Below are positions 37,153-52,269 of a stretch of 64,000 bases of DNA, one piece after another. The position numbers were made by a program, and so were the translations under genes. Source of the DNA: Skeletonema tropicum. Its lineage: Eukaryota > Bacillariophyta > Thalassiosirophyceae > Thalassiosirales > Thalassiosiraceae. Location: contig CM074129.1 of the NCBI GenBank assembly GCA_037178625.1, positions 2,108,001 to 2,172,000 on the forward strand, written 5' to 3'. The notes beneath the pieces were generated by a model. It saw only the letters and a list, made by a program, of their open reading frames with translations, was not told the DNA's origin and made no database searches. Each line of letters begins with the position of its first letter. Position 1 is the stretch's first letter.

Positions 37153-37539
37153 AGCTCGGAAGGAATACCGTGATGTGAGGCAAAGATTCTTGTCCGAAAA
37201 AAGTGTCGACTGTAGGATTGGTTTGGCTCTGTCATTCATCTGATCAGAGTGTGCAATCATAGGATTCTTCTTCTTGCGAGAAGAAGGCAGTTCTGATAGA
37301 GATTGGCAATTTAGTCCCCGTCCGTTTTTCAGGCGAGCGAGTGTCAAAAGTGCACTCTGACTACACAAGTAGTTTGAGAAGAAGCAGATTGAGGAAAAAA
37401 TACGTGCGAGGCGAATTTGCTTTTGATGCCGAAATGTAGATAATGTGAATGAGTAATAAGTAGAAATAAGTGTTTATTGTATGTATTTGTTTTACAAGAA
37501 GTTTTATCTATCGCTCATTGCCTTTGAATTTAATTCTTA

Positions 37540-38344
37540 TCACGACCACAGCGTCTGTTCTTCTTTCTGTACTTTCTGTTCTACGGCAAGTCTCATGAAT
37601 GCTGTAATTGCAGCACATGACTGCTTTGAGCTTTCTATACTCGACAATAAGCCATCAAGCGACAGGGGTGCCCCGTAGTTGAAACTTGTTATTATATTTG
37701 CATCATCTTGCTCTGCGTTCAGTTCCACTTGGTCCATATCATTTGATATTGATGTTACTGAGCTAGAGAAGTACATAGATTGTTTGGGTATTTTGGATGC
37801 ATCGACTACGATGACTACCATTCTATGTCCCTCTCCAGATTACTCTTCCACCGTTGGATCTAGCCATATTGTCACGTCCGTATCATCACTAGCACTAGCA
37901 TCTATATCCATATCTTCTGCTTTTGACGACGGGGATATATTGTTGATCGCTATACATGTAGCAGCTACTGCTAAGCCTCTCATTGCGATCCCTGCATCCA
38001 TCAGAGCCATAACTGCACAATTCACAGCCGTGCCTAAGACGCTACCGTGCGTCAGCTTGCACGATTTGAATAACAACCTGAATAACACATCTAGGGTAGC
38101 GTTCCAACATGATGCAAGAAGACAACGCATCTCGTAAAAAATATTCTAAACTCACGCTCTGTACTGTGGCACCACCTCCAGATGGCAGGGGCACCGAGAG
38201 AGATGTCATCGCATTCGTACTTTTTTTAGCGACATCGTCTTTCGCATCTCCGTCTTGAACCACACCAGCCGAAGACGAATTGCCTCCACCACCCGCAGCA
38301 GCATTTGACATCATCACGAGCCCTTTGGAAAAAGCCACACTCAC
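37540..38344 (-). pseudogene. U1: RNase PH/RRP46-like fragment
   Basis: As in U2, except that one extra base near 38149 joins the N-terminal frame to SLEYFLRDALSSCIMLERYP, so 100 codons read through. The in-frame TAA after DPTVEE and the four-base break before SVLGTAVN remain. Confidence 0.65.
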
Positions 38345-38770
38345 AATACCTCTATCATAGCGTTCTCTATTTGAAATCCTATTCTCATCTCATCGCAGAT
38401 TGAAGCAGTCAGATAGCTGCTGCTGCTGCTATCTACAAAATAAAGCGATCAACCAAGCCGTCCACATCATCACAGCCAAGAAGCATCTCTCAGCAGTGCA
38501 GTCGAACATTCCTTAACCCACCCCTGCATCGGTACTCCTTGCTTTGTGACTCCTTTTGACTTCCGACCGTAACTGCGTCATACTAGGCCGATTCTTTTCG
38601 TTCAAAGACCAATATAAGTAACTCTCGATTTAGTTAGTTTTGAACGAGTATGCAACGTATTACTTATGACAGATTATGACGTTATTCCGACCTACCACTA
38701 TGGCGGATATGTTGACATCGCCATGTAAGTATGTGGCGAGCGAGGGGGCGGCGGGGCCGCTCGCTCCGGG

Positions 38771-38827
38771 GGTGAGTACCGGGTTTCGAAACCCGGTACT
38801 CACCGAATACCGGGTTTCGAAACCCGG
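38771..38827. promoter_or_regulatory. U1: perfect palindrome pair between divergent genes
   Basis: 38771-38804 is a perfect 34-bp palindrome, and 38810-38827 is an 18-bp palindrome with the same core CCGGGTTTCGAAACCCGG. Just before them, 7-bp arms GCGAGCG/CGCTCGC enclose a G-rich loop, followed by GGGGG. The element sits between the minus-strand RRP46-like and plus-strand MPP10-like genes, so it could be a dimeric-protein site in a shared promoter or a cruciform. No known factor is assigned. Confidence 0.8.
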
Positions 38828-39165
38828 CACTCACCCTTTCGACAGCCAGGCTTTGACCCACTCATCCTTTATGTAGACTTCTTATCGCCCCTACTTTCAC
38901 GACGAAGATGGAACCAACGATACGAATGGCACGACATGATCCCAATGGACAAATGACTGTGAGATCGGGCGGTGATTTGACGTTTTGATCTCGCTAGATG
39001 CCATTTTAAATGAAAATTGGCCAATTAACTAGGCGTTTGTTAGTGTAGCCGGTACATGAGTATGTGAAATGGTGCACTCTAATTATTGAGGTGCTATGAT
39101 GACGCCCTGTCACCTCCTGTCACCATACTTTGAGTATTAGACAATATGTATTAGAATTTTCAGTA

Positions 39166-40185
39166 ATGGAAGCATTCGCTGACGAAGAAGAGGAGTTTTT
39201 GCCACCAGATCATGTTGCCTATGGACAGGAGTTACCGGAAGACGATAATAATGAAAAAGTGCTGCCTCATGTGTGAGAGATAAAGCAGGCAAAGAATCTG
39301 ATGATGATAACGAAGGCTTTGATGATGAATTTGAAGATGAAGACGAAGATCTTATGAAGCGATTTGAACCCAACTCAGTCCGTCGTAGGAAATATGTGCC
39401 GATGCATGAGGAGGTAGATGTCTTGTATCAGCTGTACGATGATGACGACGGTAACAATAGCGATGGTGAAGATCCCGAAGAAATGACTGCAGCTGACTTC
39501 TTTGGAAAGCCGGATACAAAACTTATCAAGAGGTACAAGGAACAACAGAAAGCTGGCAGCAAGGGTAAGAGCAGCAGCAAGAGCAAGTCAAACGACATGA
39601 AATTAGACGACGAAGATTCTTGGAATGATATCGATATTACAGAAGATGGGTTGGATTGGAAGGATGGTGGCGAAGAAGAAGACGAGATGGAAAGCGACAG
39701 TGACGATGCCGAAGGAGGAGCTTCTGATGAAGACGATGGTGAAGATTCCGAGGGCGACATGGAAGAGGAGGAGGAAGAAGATGATGAACAAAACATGAAG
39801 CTATCGAGTCATGATATCAAATCAAAGAAGCTCGAGGAGCAAATACTTCGTCTTGAAGAAGACATGATGGCTGAGAAGCCATGGAGAATGCTTGGAGAAG
39901 CGAAAGGCACCAATCGCCCCTCCGACTCTTTGCTTGATTCCACTCCTGAATTCGAGGTTGCTTTCAAACCTCCCCCTATCATTACTGCTGGGCACACAGC
40001 TGACATTGAGGAGATAATCAAGAAGAGGATTGGTATTGAAGAAGATTGGGATAGATGACGTTGTTCCACGCGAGTTACCAGATATCGGCGCCAACAAATG
40101 AGGCGGAGATGTCTCGCCCGAAGTCAGTCAAGAGAAATCAAAGCTTGGATTGGGTGAATTGTATGAGAGTGAATATCTTAAGAAG
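39166..40185 (+). pseudogene. U2: MPP10-like gene, 5' part (U3 snoRNP)
   Basis: Starts MEAFADEEEEFLPPDH. The middle is the long Asp/Glu-rich region of MPP10, and the family signature follows: EKPWRMLGEAKGTNRPSDSL, then FKPPPIITAGHTADIEEIIK. After frame repair come WDDVVPRELPD and EKSKLGLGELYESEYLKK. MPP10 works in the nucleolus in the small-subunit processome that cuts pre-18S rRNA. The frame is broken by small near-duplications: GT doubled at 39271-39274, AGAT added after GGAT near 40053, an extra A near 40098, and TC doubled near 40111. The same lesions occur in every polished unit. The coding sequence then stops dead at 40185 in an ABC-transporter segment. The first part of typical MPP10 is missing or lies in an unrecognised exon. 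Confidence 0.75.
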
Positions 40186-41064
<879 letters not shown>

Positions 41065-41305
41065 CTTAGACAAGGACGCTCACGAGAAGGAAACCGAGGA
41101 AGACGCAGCTAAGGAGGAAATGAAGAAATTGTTCGCCGACTTGTGTTCTCATCTAGACGCATTGTCCAATTACCACTTTGCTGCCCGCCTTGTTGCCGAT
41201 GAGGCCAATGTACAGAACCGTGAGGATGTACCCGCGATCGCTATGGAAGAGGTTCTACCAATGCACATGAGCAAGAGTAGAGGAGTGGCACCAGAAGAAG
41301 TATAG
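41065..41305 (+). pseudogene. U2: MPP10 C-terminal part resumes after the insert
   Basis: EKETEEDAAKEEMKKLFADL, LDALSNYHFAARLV and VPAIAMEEVLPMHM, ending APEEV, is the next conserved block of MPP10. The sum of residues on both sides of the insert matches the family spacing. The basic C-terminal tail expected in MPP10 is missing: a TAG follows APEEV and the sequence then becomes non-coding. Confidence 0.8.
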
Positions 41306-41484
41306 CTGACCGGCGAGCGATAAATCCAATTTGTAGCAGCTTTAGGATAGTTATAGATCTAAGTGTGGTAATGCTAGTATATAGAGGTCACTCACTCACT
41401 ATTTTTATATTCTTTAACACCATCTACACATCTAACATTTTGACCAATCGACACCCCTACTTACCCACCTAACACCACTTTCAC

Positions 41485-42517
41485 TTACATTCCATTCGTA
41501 CGAACCGATTTCCTTGTTGATCTCCTTTGCAAAGGAACACTACTTGTCGAGGACCTCGTGACGGCAGGGGTGCTCTTGTCTGTCTTCTTTGCAGCCGCCG
41601 GTTCCTTTGCAGTCACAGGCTTCTTTGCGGCAGAATGCCTGGGTGGAATCGGGCTGTACTCATTGGAACATTTAAACACAACTTGTTTCTTCTTCCTCCC
41701 GGGGGTCAAAAATTCTTCCATCTTGGATTTCATTTCGTTCACCTCGTCCATCTGGGATTCCATTTCGTTCACCTTGTTTCGGGGCTGCTGGATTTCGACG
41801 GTATCTTCAGCCCGACTCTGCTGAAGTTGACGTATGTCGCCTTCTAGGCGCTTGTGACCCTCTATGCGCTCCTCACGCTCCTGGATTAATGCCGTAGTAA
41901 CTCGATCAATATTGTTACTTCCAATCTTCATGGCCGTAACAAGTTGAGCAATGTCTTCTTTGTTTTGAGTCGAGGCTGGAGTTGCCAAACCACCGAACAC
42001 GAACAGATTGATCGGATTGAGCTGTTCGGTGCTGGAGTGGGTTTGGGACTGCATGGAAGGAGTGGCAGCCGTAGCAAATGCAACAGAAGGCGGCACACCA
42101 CCAGCACTAGGAGCATGAGGTGTGGCGTGCGACCAGAACCCAGCATGAAAATGATGTGGAAAGTTGAACCCGGAAGAGAAGTCATGATTGAATCCATGCT
42201 GCTGCAGCTGCAAATCATGAGCACGATCAGTACCTTCAACGTCTTTCTGCCAATAGTCCTTGTTTCTATTCATCATTTTCTTGAATAGCCGCCTTTTATC
42301 ATTTCGTTTGGATGGGCTCATTTCTTCATCAAGATCAACTTCGTTAGAGAATTTACCAGTCTTTATGGCGAAATCTTTTGCAGAGCGATCGTACATCTTC
42401 ACATACTTCTCCTCCTTCGTTGTCAAGCCCTCAAACTCTTCGTCATTAGGATGTGCCTTGACATATGTAGTCACCCACTAGTTTATCCATGCGACGCGAC
42501 AGGTCCGACCTTGGCAT
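41485..42517 (-). CDS. U2: unknown ORF, 5' end frameshifted
   Basis: 329 codons are open, but the start is replaced by TTYVKAHPND because four bases (TGTA, near 42465) separate MPRSDLSRRMDKLVGDY from the rest. This unit carries the right-hand version of the internal repeat. See U4 for description. Confidence 0.6.
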
Positions 42518-42930
42518 GGTGCTTTGTGTTGGTTTGTTAATCAAAGCTCGGAAGGAATACCGTGATGTGAGGCAAAGATTCTTGTCCGAAAAAAGTGTCG
42601 ACTGTAGGAATTGGTTTGGCTCTGTCATTCATCTGATCAGAGTGTGCAATCATAGGATTCTTCTTCTTGCGAGAAGAAGGCAGTTCTGATAGAGATTGGC
42701 AATTTAGTCCCCGTCCGTTTTTCAGGCGAGCGAGTGTCAAAGTGCACTCTGACTACACAAGTAGTTTGAGAAGAAGCAGATTGAGGAAAAAATACGTGCG
42801 AGGCGAATTTGCTTTTGATGCCGAAATGTAGATAATGTGAATGAGTAATAAGTAGAAATAAGTGTTTATTGTATGTATTTGTTTACAAGAAGTTTTATCT
42901 ATCGCTCATTGCCTTTGAATTTAATTCTTA

Positions 42931-43734
42931 TCACGACCACAGCGTCTGTTCTTCTTTCTGTACTTTCTGTTCTACGGCAAGTCTCATGAATGCTGTAATT
43001 GCAGCACATGACTGCTTTGAGCTTTCTATACTCGACAATAAGCCATCAAGCGACAGGGGTGCCCCGTAGTTGAAACTTGTTATTATATTTGCATCATCTT
43101 GCTCTGCGTTCAGTTCCACTTGGTCCATATCATTTGATATTGATGTTACTGAGCTAGAGAAGTACATAGATTGTTTGGGTATTTTGGATGCATCGACTAC
43201 GATGACTACCATTCTATGTCCCTCTCCAGATTACTCTTCCACCGTTGGATCTAGCCATATTGTCACGTCCGTATCATCACTAGCACTAGCATCTATATCC
43301 ATATCTTCTGCTTTTGACGACGGGGATATATTGTTGATCGCTATACATGTAGCAGCTACTGCTAAGCCTCTCATTGCGATCCCTGCATCCATCAGAGCCA
43401 TAACTGCACAATTCACAGCCGTGCCTAAGACGCTACCGTGCGTCAGCTTGCACGATTTGAATAACAACCTGAATAACACATCTAGGGTAGCGTTCCAACA
43501 TGATGCAAGAAGACAACGCATCTCGTAAAAAATATTCTAACTCACGCTCTGTACTGTGGCACCACCTCCAGATGGCAGGGGCACCGAGAGAGATGTCATC
43601 GCATTCGTACTTTTTTTAGCGACATCGTCTTTCGCATCTCCGTCTTGAACCACACCAGCCGAAGACGAATTGCCTCCACCACCCGCAGCAGCATTTGACA
43701 TCATCACGAGCCCTTTGGAAAAAGCCACACTCAC
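42931..43734 (-). pseudogene. U2: RNase PH-domain fragment, RRP46-like exosome subunit
   Basis: Minus strand. The segments RDALSSCIMLERYP, CVIQVVIQIVQAD, SVLGTAVNCAVMALMDAGIA and MRGLAVAATC, then WLDPTVEE, then IITSFNYGAPLSLDGLLSSI, follow the order of the second half of RRP46/RRP41-type exosome subunits. These form the ring that degrades and trims rRNA precursors. The N-terminal quarter (AAAGGGGNSSSAG) is Gly/Ser-rich and not typical, and the usual RNase PH start is not visible. Lesions shared by all units: a TAA at 43231-43233 between VEE and SGEGHRM, four added bases (GCAC) before SVLGT, and a frame break after VQSVS. I cannot separate RRP46 from related subunits with certainty. Confidence 0.6.
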
Positions 43735-44160
43735 AATACCTCTATCATAGCGTTCTCTATTTGAAATCCTATTCTCATCTCATCGCAGATTGAAGCAGTC
43801 AGATAGCTGCTGCTGCTGCTATCTACAAAATAAAGCGATCAACCAAGCCGTCCACATCATCACAGCCAAGAAGCATCTCTCAGCAGTGCAGTCGAACATT
43901 CCTTAACCCACCCCTGCATCGGTACTCCTTGCTTTGTGACTCCTTTTGACTTCCGACCGTAACTGCGTCATACTAGGCCGATTCTTTTCGTTCAAAGACC
44001 AATATAAGTAACTCTCGATTTAGTTAGTTTTGAACGAGTATGCAACGTATTACTTATGACAGATTATGACGTTATTCCGACCTACCACTATGGCGGATAT
44101 GTTGACATCGCCATGTAAGTATGTGGCGAGCGAGGGGGCGGCGGGGCCGCTCGCTCCGGG

Positions 44161-44217
44161 GGTGAGTACCGGGTTTCGAAACCCGGTACTCACCGAATAC
44201 CGGGTTTCGAAACCCGG
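44161..44217. promoter_or_regulatory. U2: perfect palindrome pair
   Basis: Identical to the element at 38771-38827; symmetry intact. Confidence 0.8.
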
Positions 44218-44555
44218 CACTCACCCTTTCGACAGCCAGGCTTTGACCCACTCATCCTTTATGTAGACTTCTTATCGCCCCTACTTTCACGACGAAGATG
44301 GAACCAACGATACGAATGGCACGACATGATCCCAATGGACAAATGACTGTGAGATCGGGCGGTGATTTGACGTTTTGATCTCGCTAGATGCCATTTTAAA
44401 TGAAAATTGGCCAATTAACTAGGCGTTTGTTAGTGTAGCCGGTACATGAGTATGTGAAATGGTGCACTCTAATTATTGAGGTGCTATGATGACGCCCTGT
44501 CACCTCCTGTCACCATACTTTGAGTATTAGACAATATGTATTAGAATTTTCAGTA

Positions 44556-45576
44556 ATGGAAGCATTCGCTGACGAAGAAGAGGAGTTTTTGCCACCAGAT
44601 CATGTTGCCTATGGACAGGAGTTACCGGAAGACGATAATAATGAAAAAGTGCTGCCTCATGTGTGAGAGATAAAGCAGGCAAAGAATCTGATGATGATAA
44701 CGAAGGCTTTGATGATGAATTTGAAGATGAAGACGAAGATCTTATGAAGCGATTTGAACCCAACTCAGTCCGTCGTAGGAAAATATGTGCCGATGCATGA
44801 GGAGGTAGATGTCTTGTATCAGCTGTACGATGATGACGACGGTAACAATAGCGATGGTGAAGATCCCGAAGAAATGACTGCAGCTGACTTCTTTGGAAAG
44901 CCGGATACAAAACTTATCAAGAGGTACAAGGAACAACAGAAAGCTGGCAGCAAGGGTAAGAGCAGCAGCAAGAGCAAGTCAAACGACATGAAATTAGACG
45001 ACGAAGATTCTTGGAATGATATCGATATTACAGAAGATGGGTTGGATTGGAAGGATGGTGGCGAAGAAGAAGACGAGATGGAAAGCGACAGTGACGATGC
45101 CGAAGGAGGAGCTTCTGATGAAGACGATGGTGAAGATTCCGAGGGCGACATGGAAGAGGAGGAGGAAGAAGATGATGAACAAAACATGAAGCTATCGAGT
45201 CATGATATCAAATCAAAGAAGCTCGAGGAGCAAATACTTCGTCTTGAAGAAGACATGATGGCTGAGAAGCCATGGAGAATGCTTGGAGAAGCGAAAGGCA
45301 CCAATCGCCCCTCCGACTCTTTGCTTGATTCCACTCCTGAATTCGAGGTTGCTTTCAAACCTCCCCCTATCATTACTGCTGGGCACACAGCTGACATTGA
45401 GGAGATAATCAAGAAGAGGATTGGTATTGAAGAAGATTGGGATAGATGACGTTGTTCCACGCGAGTTACCAGATATCGGCGCCAACAAATGAGGCGGAGA
45501 TGTCTCGCCCGAAGTCAGTCAAGAGAAATCAAAGCTTGGATTGGGTGAATTGTATGAGAGTGAATATCTTAAGAAG
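44556..45576 (+). pseudogene. U3: MPP10-like gene, 5' part
   Basis: As U2. One extra A (GGAAAATATG, about 44780) is unique to this unit and further splits the acidic part; the frame is open again from 44754 to 45449. Confidence 0.75.
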
Positions 45577-46456
<880 letters not shown>

Positions 46457-46697
46457 CTTAGACAAGGACGCTCACGAGAAGGAAACCGAGGAAGACGCAG
46501 CTAAGGAGGAAATGAAGAAATTGTTCGCCGACTTGTGTTCTCATCTAGACGCATTGTCCAATTACCACTTTGCTGCCCGCCTTGTTGCCGATGAGGCCAA
46601 TGTACAGAACCGTGAGGATGTACCCGCGATCGCTATGGAAGAGGTTCTACCAATGCACATGAGCAAGAGTAGAGGAGTGGCACCAGAAGAAGTATAG
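46457..46697 (+). pseudogene. U3: MPP10 C-terminal part
   Basis: Same sequence and same stop after APEEV as U2. Confidence 0.8.
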
Positions 46698-46876
46698 CTG
46701 ACCGGCGAGCGATAAATCCAATTTGTAGCAGCTTTAGGATAGTTATAGATCTAAGTGTGGTAATGCTAGTATATAGAGGTCACTCACTCACTATTTTTAT
46801 ATTCTTTAACACCATCTACACATCTAACATTTTGACCAATCGACACCCCTACTTACCCACCTAACACCACTTTCAC

Positions 46877-47909
46877 TTACATTCCATTCGTACGAACCGA
46901 TTTCCTTGTTGATCTCCTTTGCAAAGGAACACTACTTGTCGAGGACCTCGTGACGGCAGGGGTGCTCTTGTCTGTCTTCTTTGCAGCCGCCGGTTCCTTT
47001 GCAGTCACAGGCTTCTTTGCGGCAGAATGCCTGGGTGGAATCGGGCTGTACTCATTGGAACATTTAAACACAACTTGTTTCTTCTTCCTCCCGGGGGTCA
47101 AAAATTCTTCCATCTTGGATTTCATTTCGTTCACCTCGTCCATCTGGGATTCCATTTCGTTCACCTTGTTTCGGGGCTGCTGGATTTCGACGGTATCTTC
47201 AGCCCGACTCTGCTGAAGTTGACGTATGTCGCCTTCTAGGCGCTTGTGACCCTCTATGCGCTCCTCACGCTCCTGGATTAATGCCGTAGTAACTCGATCA
47301 ATATTGTTACTTCCAATCTTCATGGCCGTAACAAGTTGAGCAATGTCTTCTTTGTTTTGAGTCGAGGCTGGAGTTGCCAAACCACCGAACACGAACAGAT
47401 TGATCGGATTGAGCTGTTCGGTGCTGGAGTGGGTTTGGGACTGCATGGAAGGAGTGGCAGCCGTAGCAAATGCAACAGAAGGCGGCACACCACCAGCACT
47501 AGGAGCATGAGGTGTGGCGTGCGACCAGAACCCAGCATGAAAATGATGTGGAAAGTTGAACCCGGAAGAGAAGTCATGATTGAATCCATGCTGCTGCAGC
47601 TGCAAATCATGAGCACGATCAGTACCTTCAACGTCTTTCTGCCAATAGTCCTTGTTTCTATTCATCATTTTCTTGAATAGCCGCCTTTTATCATTTCGTT
47701 TGGATGGGCTCATTTCTTCATCAAGATCAACTTCGTTAGAGAATTTACCAGTCTTTATGGCGAAATCTTTTGCAGAGCGATCGTACATCTTCACATACTT
47801 CTCCTCCTTCGTTGTCAAGCCCTCAAACTCTTCGTCATTAGGATGTGCCTTGACATATGTAGTCACCCACTAGTTTATCCATGCGACGCGACAGGTCCGA
47901 CCTTGGCAT
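46877..47909 (-). CDS. U3: unknown ORF, 5' end frameshifted
   Basis: Same TGTA addition and same TTYVKAHPND start as U2, hence 329 codons from 47866. KMM and YSP variants. Confidence 0.6.
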
Positions 47910-48324
47910 GGTGCTTTGTGTTGGTTTGTTAATCAAAGCTCGGAAGGAATACCGTGATGTGAGGCAAAGATTCTTGTCCGAAAAAAGTGTCGACTGTAGG
48001 AATTGGTTTGGCTCTGTCATTCATCTGATCAGAGTGTGCAATCATAGGATTCTTCTTCTTGCGAGAAGAAGGCAGTTCTGATAGAGATTGGCAATTTAGT
48101 CCCCGTCCGTTTTTCAGGCGAGCGAGTGTCAAAAGTGCACTCTGACTACACAAGTAGTTTGAGAAGAAGCAGATTGAGGAAAAAATACGTGCGAGGCGAA
48201 TTTGCTTTTGATGCCGAAATGTAGATAATGTGAATGAGTAATAAGTAGAAATAAGTGTTTATTGTATGTATTTGTTTTACAAGAAGTTTTATCTATCGCT
48301 CATTGCCTTTGAATTTAATTCTTA

Positions 48325-49128
48325 TCACGACCACAGCGTCTGTTCTTCTTTCTGTACTTTCTGTTCTACGGCAAGTCTCATGAATGCTGTAATTGCAGCA
48401 CATGACTGCTTTGAGCTTTCTATACTCGACAATAAGCCATCAAGCGACAGGGGTGCCCCGTAGTTGAAACTTGGTATTATATTTGCATCATCTTGCTCTG
48501 CGTTCAGTTCCACTTGGTCCATATCATTTGATATTGATGTTACTGAGCTAGAGAAGTACATAGATTGTTTGGGTATTTTGGATGCATCGACTACGATGAC
48601 TACCATTCTATGTCCCTCTCCAGATTACTCTTCCACCGTTGGATCTAGCCATATTGTCACGTCCGTATCATCACTAGCACTAGCATCTATATCCATATCT
48701 TCTGCTTTTGACGACGGGGATATATTGTTGATCGCTATACATGTAGCAGCTACTGCTAAGCCTCTCATTGCGATCCCTGCATCCATCAGAGCCATAACTG
48801 CACAATTCACAGCCGTGCCTAAGACGCTACCGTGCGTCAGCTTGCACGATTTGAATAACAACCTGAATAACACATCTAGGGTAGCGTTCCAACATGATGC
48901 AAGAAGACAACGCATCTCGTAAAAAATATTCTAACTCACGCTCTGTACTGTGGCACCACCTCCAGATGGCAGGGGCACCGAGAGAGATGTCATCGCATTC
49001 GTACTTTTTTTAGCGACATCGTCTTTCGCATCTCCGTCTTGAACCACACCAGCCGAAGACGAATTGCCTCCACCACCCGCAGCAGCATTTGACATCATCA
49101 CGAGCCCTTTGGAAAAAGCCACACTCAC
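48325..49128 (-). pseudogene. U3: RNase PH/RRP46-like fragment
   Basis: As U2, with one private substitution (GGTATTAT at about 48474, giving NIIPSF for NIITSF). Confidence 0.6.
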
Positions 49129-49554
49129 AATACCTCTATCATAGCGTTCTCTATTTGAAATCCTATTCTCATCTCATCGCAGATTGAAGCAGTCAGATAG
49201 CTGCTGCTGCTGCTATCTACAAAATAAAGCGATCAACCAAGCCGTCCACATCATCACAGCCAAGAAGCATCTCTCAGCAGTGCAGTCGAACATTCCTTAA
49301 CCCACCCCTGCATCGGTACTCCTTGCTTTGTGACTCCTTTTGACTTCCGACCGTAACTGCGTCATACTAGGCCGATTCTTTTCGTTCAAAGACCAATATA
49401 AGTAACTCTCGATTTAGTTAGTTTTGAACGAGTATGCAACGTATTACTTATGACAGATTATGACGTTATTCCGACCTACCACTATGGCGGATATGTTGAC
49501 ATCGCCATGTAAGTATGTGGCGAGCGAGGGGGCGGCGGGGCCGCTCGCTCCGGG

Positions 49555-49611
49555 GGTGAGTACCGGGTTTCGAAACCCGGTACTCACCGAATACCGGGTT
49601 TCGAAACCCGG
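49555..49611. promoter_or_regulatory. U3: perfect palindrome pair
   Basis: Identical to 38771-38827. Confidence 0.8.
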
Positions 49612-49949
49612 CACTCACCCTTTCGACAGCCAGGCTTTGACCCACTCATCCTTTATGTAGACTTCTTATCGCCCCTACTTTCACGACGAAGATGGAACCA
49701 ACGATACGAATGGCACGACATGATCCCAATGGACAAATGACTGTGAGATCGGGCGGTGATTTGACGTTTTGATCTCGCTAGATGCCATTTTAAATGAAAA
49801 TTGGCCAATTAACTAGGCGTTTGTTAGTGTAGCCGGTACATGAGTATGTGAAATGGTGCACTCTAATTATTGAGGTGCTATGATGACGCCCTGTCACCTC
49901 CTGTCACCATACTTTGAGTATTAGACAATATGTATTAGAATTTTCAGTA

Positions 49950-50969
49950 ATGGAAGCATTCGCTGACGAAGAAGAGGAGTTTTTGCCACCAGATCATGTT
50001 GCCTATGGACAGGAGTTACCGGAAGACGATAATAATGAAAAAGTGCTGCCTCATGTGTGAGAGATAAAGCAGGCAAAGAATCTGATGATGATAACGAAGG
50101 CTTTGATGATGAATTTGAAGATGAAGACGAAGATCTTATGAAGCGATTTGAACCCAACTCAGTCCGTCGTAGGAAATATGTGCCGATGCATGAGGAGGTA
50201 GATGTCTTGTATCAGCTGTACGATGATGACGACGGTAACAATAGCGATGGTGAAGATCCCGAAGAAATGACTGCAGCTGACTTCTTTGGAAAGCCGGATA
50301 CAAAACTTATCAAGAGGTACAAGGAACAACAGAAAGCTGGCAGCAAGGGTAAGAGCAGCAGCAAGAGCAAGTCAAACGACATGAAATTAGACGACGAAGA
50401 TTCTTGGAATGATATCGATATTACAGAAGATGGGTTGGATTGGAAGGATGGTGGCGAAGAAGAAGACGAGATGGAAAGCGACAGTGACGATGCCGAAGGA
50501 GGAGCTTCTGATGAAGACGATGGTGAAGATTCCGAGGGCGACATGGAAGAGGAGGAGGAAGAAGATGATGAACAAAACATGAAGCTATCGAGTCATGATA
50601 TCAAATCAAAGAAGCTCGAGGAGCAAATACTTCGTCTTGAAGAAGACATGATGGCTGAGAAGCCATGGAGAATGCTTGGAGAAGCGAAAGGCACCAATCG
50701 CCCCTCCGACTCTTTGCTTGATTCCACTCCTGAATTCGAGGTTGCTTTCAAACCTCCCCCTATCATTACTGCTGGGCACACAGCTGACATTGAGGAGATA
50801 ATCAAGAAGAGGATTGGTATTGAAGAAGATTGGGATAGATGACGTTGTTCCACGCGAGTTACCAGATATCGGCGCCAACAAATGAGGCGGAGATGTCTCG
50901 CCCGAAGTCAGTCAAGAGAAATCAAAGCTTGGATTGGGTGAATTGTATGAGAGTGAATATCTTAAGAAG
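49950..50969 (+). pseudogene. U4: MPP10-like gene, 5' part
   Basis: Same lesions as U2; 261 codons open from 50057 to 50842. Confidence 0.75.
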
Positions 50970-51849
<880 letters not shown>

Positions 51850-52090
51850 CTTAGACAAGGACGCTCACGAGAAGGAAACCGAGGAAGACGCAGCTAAGGA
51901 GGAAATGAAGAAATTGTTCGCCGACTTGTGTTCTCATCTAGACGCATTGTCCAATTACCACTTTGCTGCCCGCCTTGTTGCCGATGAGGCCAATGTACAG
52001 AACCGTGAGGATGTACCCGCGATCGCTATGGAAGAGGTTCTACCAATGCACATGAGCAAGAGTAGAGGAGTGGCACCAGAAGAAGTATAG
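51850..52090 (+). pseudogene. U4: MPP10 C-terminal part
   Basis: Same as U2. Confidence 0.8.
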
Positions 52091-52269
52091 CTGACCGGCG
52101 AGCGATAAATCCAATTTGTAGCAGCTTTAGGATAGTTATAGATCTAAGTGTGGTAATGCTAGTATATAGAGGTCACTCACTCACTATTTTTATATTCTTT
52201 AACACCATCTACACATCTAACATTTTGACCAATCGACACCCCTACTTACCCACCTAACACCACTTTCAC

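Noticed and set aside
38771..38827. TTCGAAACC strings in the palindromes as tRNA T-arms (B boxes)
   Set aside because: They are explained by perfect palindromy; no acceptor stem, anticodon arm or A box lies at tRNA distance.
39428..39796. Ser-rich minus-strand ORF opposite MPP10 (repeated in each unit)
   Set aside because: It is the antisense shadow of the Asp/Glu-rich MPP10 region.
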